Source: Odiellus spinosus
Lineage: Eukaryota; Arthropoda; Arachnida; Opiliones; Phalangiidae
Length of the DNA: 64,000 bases
Direction: 5' to 3'
Assembly (NCBI GenBank): GCA_963920705.1
Contig: OY987227.1
Span: 23,151,434-23,215,433 of the forward strand
Below are positions 15,001 to 23,800 of the stretch, piece by piece. Position 1 is the stretch's first letter. Each line of letters starts with the position of its first letter. Both the position numbers and the translations under genes were made by a program. The notes beneath the pieces are model-generated. The model was not told the origin of the DNA and did not search any database. It saw only the letters and a program-made list of their open reading frames with translations.

Positions 15001-18000
15001 ACCCCCCTGTAAAAAATACACCCCCTGTAAAAAATACACCCCCTGTAAAAATACGCCCCCTGTAAAAATACACCCCCTGTAAAAATACACCGCCTGTAAA
15101 AAATACACCCCCTGTAAAAAATACACCCCCTGTAAAAATACACCCCTTGTAAAAATACACCCCCTGTAAAAATACACCCCCTGAAAAATACACCCCCTGT
15201 AAAAATACACCCCCTGTAAAAATACACCCCCTGTAAAAAACACCCCCTGTAAAAAATACACCCCCTGTAAAAATACACCCCCTGTAAAAATACACCCCCT
15301 GTAAAAATACACCCCCTGTAAAAATACACCCCCTGTAAAAATACACCCCCTGTAAAAATACACCCCCTGTAAAAATACACCCCCTGTAAAAAATAAACCC
15401 CTGTAAAAAATACACCCCCTGTAAAAATACCCCCCCTGTAAAAAATACACCCCTTGTAAAAAATACACCCCCAGTAAAAATACACCCCCTGTAAAAATAC
15501 ACCCCCTGTAAAAATACACCGCCTGTAAAAAATACACCCCCTGTAAAAAATACACCCCCTGTAAAAATACACCCCTTGTAAAAATACACCCCCTGTAAAA
15601 ATACACCCCCTGAAAAATACACCCCCTGTAAAAATACACCCCCTGTAAAAATACACCCCCTGTAAAAAAACACCCCCTGTAAAAAATACACCCCCTGTAA
15701 AAATACACCCCCTGTAAAAAATACACCCCCTGTAAAAAATACACCCCCTGTAAAAAATACACCCCCTGTAAAAAATACACCCCCTGTAAAAATACACCCC
15801 CTGCAAAAATACACCCCCTGTAAAAATACATCCCTTGTAAAAATACACCCCCTGTAAAAATACAACCCCTGTAAAAAATACACCCCCTGTAAAAAATACA
15901 AACCCTGTAAAAAATACATCCCCTGTAAAAAATACACCCCCTGTAAAAATACACCCCTTGTAAAAATACACCCCCTGTAATAATACACCCCTGTAAAAAT
16001 ACACCTCCTGTAAAAATACACCCCCTGTAAAAAAACACCCCCTGTAAAAAATACACCCCCTGTAAAAAATACACCCCCTGTAAAAAATACACCCCCTGTA
16101 AAAAATACACCCCCTGTAAAAAATACACCCCCTGTAAAAATACACCCCCTGCAAAAATACACCCCCTGTAAAAATACATCCCTTGTAAAAATACACCCCC
16201 TGTAAAAATACAACCCCTGTAAAAAATACACCCCCTGTAAAAAATACAAACCCTGTAAAAAATACATCCCCTGTAAAAAATACACCCCCTGTAAAAATAC
16301 ACCCCTTGTAAAAATACACCCCCTGTAATAATACACCCCTGTAAAAAATACACCTCCTGTAAAAATACACCCCCTGTAAAAATACACCCCCTGTAAAAAT
16401 ACACCCCCTGTAAAAAATACACCCCCTGTAAAAAATAAAACACCCCTTTTTTGAAAATAAAACACCCCTTTTTTGAAAATAAAAAACCCCTTTTTTGAAA
16501 ATAAAACACCCCTTTTTTGAAAATAAAACACCCCTTTTTTGAAAATAAAACACCCCTTTTTTGAAAATAAAACATCCCTTTTTTGAAAATAAAACACCCC
16601 TTTTTTGAAAATAAAACTCTCCTTTATTGAAAATAAAACACCCCTTTTTGGAAAATAAAACACCCCTTTTTGGAAAATAAAACACCCCTTTTTTGAAAAT
16701 AAAACACCCCATTTTGGAAAATAAAACACCCCTTTTTGGAAAATAAAACACCCCTTTTTTGAAAATAAAACACCCCTTTTTTGAAAATAAAACATCCCTT
16801 TTTTGAAAATAAAACACCCCTTTTTTGAAAATGAAACTCTCCTTTATTGAAAATAAAACACCCCTTTTTGGAAAATAAAACACCCCTTTTTTTGAAAATA
16901 AAACACCCCTTTTTGGAAAATATAATACCCCTTTTTGGAAAATATAATACCGCTTTTTGGAAAATATAACACCCCTTTTTTGAAAATAAAACACCCCTTT
17001 TTTGAAAATAAAACACTCCTTTTTTCAAAATAAAACACTCCTTTTTTCAAAATAAAACACTCCTTTTTTCAAAATAAAACACTCCTTTTTTCAAAATAAA
17101 ACACTCCTTTTTTCAAAATAAAACACTCCTTTTTTCAAAATAAAACACTCCTTTTTTCAAAATAAAACACTCCTTTTTTCAAAATAAAACACTCCTTTTT
17201 TCAAAATAAAACACTCCTTTTTTCAAAATAAAACTCCTTTTTTCAAAATAAAACACTCCATTTTTCAAAATAAAACACTCCTTTTTTCAAAATAAAACAC
17301 TCCTTTTTTCAAAAAAAAAAACACTCCTTTTTTCAAAAAAAAAGCACTCCTTTTTTCAAAATAAAACACTCCTTTTTTCAAAATAAAACACCCCTTGTAA
17401 AATTTTTGATAATTTATTTTACAGGGTGTGTATTTATTTTTTTTTTTACAAGGATGGAGATTGAGAAACATGGAGATTGAGAAAAATGGAGATTGAGAAA
17501 AATAGAGATTGAGAAAAATGGAGATTGAGAAAAATGGAGATTGAGAAAAATGGAGATTGAGAAAAATGGAGATTGAGAAAAATGGAGATTGAGAAAAATG
17601 GAGATTGAGAAAAATGGAGATTGAGAAAAGTGGAGATTGAGAAAAGTGGAGATTGAGAAAAGTGGAGATTGAGAAAAGTGGAGATTGAGAAAAATGGAGA
17701 TTGAGAAAAATGGAGATTGAGAAAAATGGAGATTGAGAAAAATGGAGATTGAGAAAAATGGAGATTGAGAAAAATGGAGATTGAGAAAAATGGAGATTGA
17801 GAAAAATGGAGATTGAGAAAAGTGGAGATTGAGAAAAGTGGAGATTGAGAAAAGTGGAGATTGAGAAAAATGGAGATTGAGAAAAATGGAGATTGAGAAA
17901 AATGGAGATTGAGAAAAATGGAGATTGAGAAAAATGGAGATTGAGAAAAATGGAGATTGAGAAAAATGGAGATTGAGAAAAATGGAGATTGAGAAAAATG

Positions 18001-20862
18001 GAGATTGAGAAAAATGGAGATTGAGAAAAATGGAGATTGAGAAAAATGGAGATTGAGAAAAATGGAGATTGAGAAAAATGGAGATTGAGAAAAATGGAGA
18101 TTGAGAAAAATGGAGATTGAGAAAAATGGAGATTGAGAAAAATGGAGATTGAGAAAAATGGAGATTGAGAAAAATGGAGATTGAGAAAAATGGAGATTGA
18201 GAAAAATGGAGATTGAGAAAAATGGAGATTGAGAAAAATGGAGATTGAGAAAAATGGAGATTGAGAAAAATGGAGATTGAGAAAAATGGAGATTGAGAAA
18301 AATGGAGATTGAGAAAAATGGAGATTGAGAAAAATGGAGATTGAGAAAAATGGAGATTGAGAAAAATGGAGATTGAGAAAATGGAGATTGAGAAAAATGG
18401 AGATTGAGAAAAATGGAGATTGAGAAAAATGGAGATTGAGAAAAATGGAGATTGAGAAAAATGGAGATTGAGAAAAATGGAGATTGAGAAAAATGGAGAT
18501 TGAGAAAAATGGAGATTGAGAAAAATGGAGATTGAGAAAAATGGAGATTGAGAAAAATGGAGATTGAGAAAAATGGAGATTGAGAAAAATGGAGATTGAG
18601 AAAAATGGAGATTGAGAAAAATGGAGATTGAGAAAAATGGAGATTGAGAATAATGGAGATTGAGAATAATGGAGATTGAGAATAATGGAGATTGAGAAAA
18701 ATGGAGATTGAGAAAAATGGAGATTGAGAAAAATGGAGATTGAGAAAAATGGAGATTAAAAAAATTGGAGATTGAGAAAAAAGGAGATTGAGAAAAATGG
18801 AGATTGAGAAAAATGGAGATTGAGAAAAATGGAGATTGAGAAAAATGGAGATTGAGAAAAATGGAGATTGAGAAAAATGGAGATTGAGAAAAATGGAGAT
18901 TGAGAAAAATGGAGATTGAGAAAAATGGAGATTGAGAAAAATGGAGATTGAGAAAAATGGAGATTGAGAAAAATGGAGATTGAGAAAAATGGAGATTGAG
19001 AAAAATTTTGATTTTTATTCTTTGATTTGTTACAAGGGGGGGGTTTTGAAATTTTTTTCGTTCGTTGAAATATTTGTTCGTTCGTTGAAATTTTTGTTCG
19101 TTCGTTGAAATTTTTGTTCGTTCGTTGAAATTTTTGTTCGTTCGTTGAAATTTTTGTTCGTTCGTTGAAATTTTTGTTCGTTCGTTGAAATTTTTGTTCG
19201 TTCGTTGAAATTTTTGTTCGTTCGTTGAAATTTTTGTTCGTTCGTTGAAATTTTTGTTCGTTCGTTGAAATTTTTGTTCGTTCGTTGAAATTTTTGTTCG
19301 TTCGTTGAAATTTTTGTTCGTTCGTTGAAGTTTTTTTAAACCCCTTGTTTAATATTGTCAAGGAGGATCAGAGAAGGAGAGGAAATATGGGGCTGCGTTG
19401 AGTTAGAGAGAGAAGAGCCAACCTCCCACTCGGGTGGAAAGGGGGGATAGGAAATTCTCGAGGTAAACTGTTGTCACGTGGTCGCTAGCTAGCGCGTCTC
19501 ATAAAGGATTCGTTTTACCCACGCGACAACATTTTACCACGAAACGTCTCTACCCCCGTCTTCCCAGAGTGGGAGTTTAGGCCGACGCAGTAGGAACCGC
19601 GCCGTCCCCACATTTCCTCTCCTTCTCTGATCCTCCTTGATATTGTCACGCTGATCCACTGTTTAGGAGATTTCTCCCACTGGTCAAACCTGTGATGGTA
19701 TAGCTTTACTTTTATAGAAACAATGTACTCTGAAATTACCATTGAAAAATAGTATATTAATTAGAGTGCCATCGAACCAACCACGCACGGTTTATTATCT
19801 CGTATCTTTTACAGCAAAATATTGTTACTTTATCGCAGGAAAAAGTATCCCGATTGGATAAACAGGTTCAGATAGCGTTGGGTCACAACAAGAGCGGTCT
19901 ATTCATCAACTGCTCCCTAGAAGGAAGAGAAATTATTAGCGGCGAGGACTGCTTCAGGTTAGGTTATAGGAGCGACATAATGAAAAGGAGCCTCGATTGA
20001 GGATAACGATCCTAATTTCTTCTTCCAGGCATTTTAACCTGTTCTTCATCCCGGATCACGGTAATTGTTTCACGTTTAACGCGGTGTGGAACTCGAAAGG
20101 AGAGAAGATGTTCCACGCTTACGAATCCGACATTTGGAATTCACCCACTGGTATTGTTGCCGTTATTCAAAATACGCCCGACTTAACTCTTTGACTCAGT
20201 TTTAGAATTAGATCTGAATGTCGAAGCGGAGGAATACCTCGACCAGTACGTTTCGCCAGCCATTCTCGTGTCCGTTCACGCTCCCGATTCCTATCCGGAC
20301 CCCGAAGCCGGTCGAGTCAAAGCCTTACCGGGCAATCTTTACAACATTGGCTTGAAAAAATCCACTACCATTTTATTGCCGACTCCCTACCAAACCAATT
20401 GCACCGAATACAGAGATTTACCATGGACTAAAGGTTATCCGGGAAAATTACATCCTAAAGTAATTCAGTTTTTTCGTTCATCGCTCGCTACTCATCTCAA
20501 TACCACTCGTATCTCGATAACTTACGAAAATCTTTTAGATGTGCACCCAAGAATGTTCAAGGAACGCGCAAATCGAGCAGTGCAAATGCGTTTCGCCCAA
20601 TTTAACTCGTTTAACATCCGACGAGGCTCCGTGCACAGTTAATTCAGATGCTGGTAAGCAAAAAAAATGTTTAGTCTAGTGGTGGTTTAGTCTAAGAAGA
20701 AATGGCGTTTCTTAAACGGTAACTCGAATCTCGGTATTTTTGGGATTCGAATTCTTAGTTTCATCATAGTTCGGAGGCGTATATACGAGTTCTTATAAAG
20801 ATTAATTTTCACCAAACGACTTTCTCAGGAAAAACAAAATTGTTCCTCTAGCAAAACAATAA

Positions 20863-20895
<33 letters not shown>

Positions 20896-23800
20896 GGGAG
20901 AAAAATGATTTATAAAGTGTGTTTTCGCTAGCTTGGCTTAAATATTTTTTCGTTTTGCTTTTCGCGTCAAAAACAGGCTGGTGAAAATTAGCCGTTACCC
21001 GGCATTCCCAGCAAGAAGTAGAAAGTTAAGGAACTAAAACTTAATATGTTTTATAGGAGAAACGCTATTCCCATTTCTTTTTGTTATAATATTTTGGTTT
21101 AAAATTTTAAATGAAACTAGTTTCCCTTACGCGCAGCATTATGTGCCGAAATGGCTGAAGATCAAACGAAATCCTACTGCCGAACTCTTTGCAGAGTTCC
21201 TTGCGAGTAAGATTTGATTATAAGCAATGATCCACTATTAAATCTTTCCCTATTGCGAGCTATAACAAAAAAAAAAAAAAAATTAAGTATGTGGCTTATG
21301 GTATAAGGGGTCCTATTAACATCACTCGTCTAAAATAGAAAGTAGTACTTAGTGGATATATATTCTTAGAAACCAAGTTTTCCCAAATAGAAGAAAAGTT
21401 TTAAAGAATATTTTTATCTTTGTAGGAATTGTGGTTAAGTATATGTTTGCGATACCAGTCGTAAAATTGGTAAGGCAACGTTAAAAACCTTATGCATTGT
21501 AAGTTGACAAGAAAAAAAGATTGCATCTAGCCCATAATAGTACGATTTCAAGAGTAGTGACCCCGGACACGCCTCTTTTGGATTGCGTTTTAATAACACA
21601 AAGAGGTGAAGAGGAAAATGATTGAAAAAGGCGACACATTTTCCGTAATTACTCGAAGCTCTATCTATAGGGGCAAACGAATTAGTGGATTAGTGCTTTA
21701 AAATTCTCAGCTGTGTACTAAAAGTGAGAATGATAAACTTATTTTCAGAAGAACTATTTACGAAGTTACTGTAGACACAACCGCCTGGCCTAAACCCAAC
21801 GAGGTACATGTTATAAATACAACCATGAAGTACAACAGAGTTGCCACAGACCAGGAAAACGTAGAATATTCAGAAAAGGCAGAGAACTTTGAAATTCTTA
21901 AAAAATTCCTATATGTGGGTCTATTTTTGTTTAAAACGCTGCATCGATTTAGTGTAGGCACATTTAATGATGAGCCTAGAAAATTACAACTTTCTCACAG
22001 TTTAATCAAGAAAAACAGAATATTTGGATATTAATACTGTGATGTAATAGGGAAAAATCTATTAGGAGAATCAGAAGCCGATGAAACCCTCCTTTGAAGT
22101 CTACTACTCCAATGTTCCATATAGCGCTCCTCTCTGTATGGGTAAAATTCCCAATTTTACGAGTTAGAAGGGGTCCTACTTCATCCCCCCTGTCTACGGA
22201 AAATTGGAAATTCTCTCTCTCCACAAACGACGACGTTTTTTGGACGAACTCCAAGGCTGCTAGAGATATTCCCGCTCCGAAAACATCTACCGTTAGGAGG
22301 CGTACGAATCGCGCCTTTTGAGAATAACCCATACAGAGAGGGGTAGACAAGACCCGGGAGTAATAGACATCAAAGGAGGGTTTCATCGGCTTCTGGGAGA
22401 ATTTACATGTAGAAGGTTTGTAGATTGTCAAAGAAAAACCTAAAAACTTAAGGCCTCTTTAAAATAAAATATCTGTGGCAACCCCGTACAAAAAGTCTAC
22501 GATTTATAGGCTGCGAAATTCATTTTGTGGGTTTTAAAATGAAACGCTTTTCTTAGAAAGGTGAACTTGGCAAGTGGGCCAACAAGAGTTTGAGTGAAAT
22601 AAGGTAATATCATTTTTGGTTTAATTTTTAAAAATAAAATTTTTGGAAGCCAGTTTTTTCTATTTCCATAGAAAGAATTTACTGAAGGTTAAGATTTACT
22701 TACGTAGCATGGAGCACACTAAATACGAGCATTTACCCAAATATTTGGTAAGTTATTCATTAGCCAGTCCAATTTCTTCCAAGATTTTTTTGTATTAGAG
22801 AAACTCGGGAGATCAAATTTGAACCTGAAACTAAAATTATAATATAAGAAGTGTTGAGCTTAACGAGAGAGTATCACATTCCAACAATTGTTAATAAAAT
22901 TAATGAAACCTATCACTTAAAGGAAAATCTTCAATTACTGTTAGATTTAATTTTTAAATTACCTTAAAGTTGAAATTAGAGACAAAATTAAACTCCATTT
23001 TCGTTTATTTTCAAGATCACCAAAAGAAGCATTCGAAAGGTTTTTTTACAACTAGCGCTCATGTTTTTGGTGTTTAAATTAAGTTCTAAAGTTTAAGTTT
23101 TAATGTAAGTATAAAATCGAACCAATCAGTTGAACCCAACCGCTCCCGCCATCAACAATACAGATTTCCCAATATATCAATATATTCTGGCGACGTTACT
23201 GTCGCGACGTTTACAAGTAACTCAACCGTTGAAGGTTGAAATAAAACGATTGGTTCGAATTTACCCTGCACTGAAATTCCCACAAAACCCATCTTCATAA
23301 TTTAAATCAAGCACTGAAATATCCCCTAAAAATTGTAGAAATATGTTATTCAGATATAGTTTTGTGTTCCATTTTAAAGCTCTTATAATTTCCCTTTAAA
23401 CTTTTCTAAATAATGAAAAAAAGACAAGCTTAAGCAGTATTTAATCTAAACGGTCAAATATGTTTTTTCATTTAGTAGTATCAAAAGTAGAAGTGGGTAA
23501 GCTCCCCCTTTTAACTAGGGCAAGGCGACTAAAAAATTAGAATTTATCATTTTCGCGGGAAACTGCAAACCCAAAATCGTGCGGCCCGCGGTTTCACCAC
23601 GCCTTCTTCCATCTCTAGTCGAAGAATCGCGCGCGATTTCGTGTATTCATCTTCGGTTTCCCGCCAAGAGCGGAAAATTTGGGAGAGAATAACAAGATGT
23701 GTAGCCCATAGTTATAGCTACACTTCTTAAACGCCTAAAGTCAATTGGCTTCCAAGTTTCCAAGTTTCATTGAAAAAAAGTAACATGCCGTTCATGTTAC

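Larger units (their letters stand above)
1740..19350. repeat. Compound mirror-image satellite complex, about 17.6 kb
   Basis: The whole stretch is tandem short-unit DNA inside ENaC intron 2. Order on the + strand: 16-bp family (1945-2622), 22-bp family (2789-4222), 17/18-bp family with two further 22-bp inserts (4223-9995), reverse-complement 17/18-bp family (9996-16438), reverse-complement 22-bp family (16439-17395), reverse-complement 16-bp family (17452-19003), and a 20-bp family (19046-19335). The first three families are thus mirrored around position 9994. The arms are not simple copies: copy numbers, inserts and consensus bases differ. Open frames of up to 1628 codons occur because the units lack stop codons; they are not genes. 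Confidence 0.97.

Noticed and set aside
12108-16994. Open frame of 1628 codons on -, and overlapping ones
   Set aside because: Mirror of the above in the reverse-complement arm; a repeat artefact, not a protein gene.
1740-19350. CRISPR-like repeat array
   Set aside because: Units are contiguous with no unique spacers, and the context is a eukaryotic intron.
1740-19350. Fold-back read artefact explaining the palindrome
   Set aside because: The arms differ in block lengths, inserts and fixed consensus bases, which a duplicated read would not produce; still to be confirmed with spanning reads.
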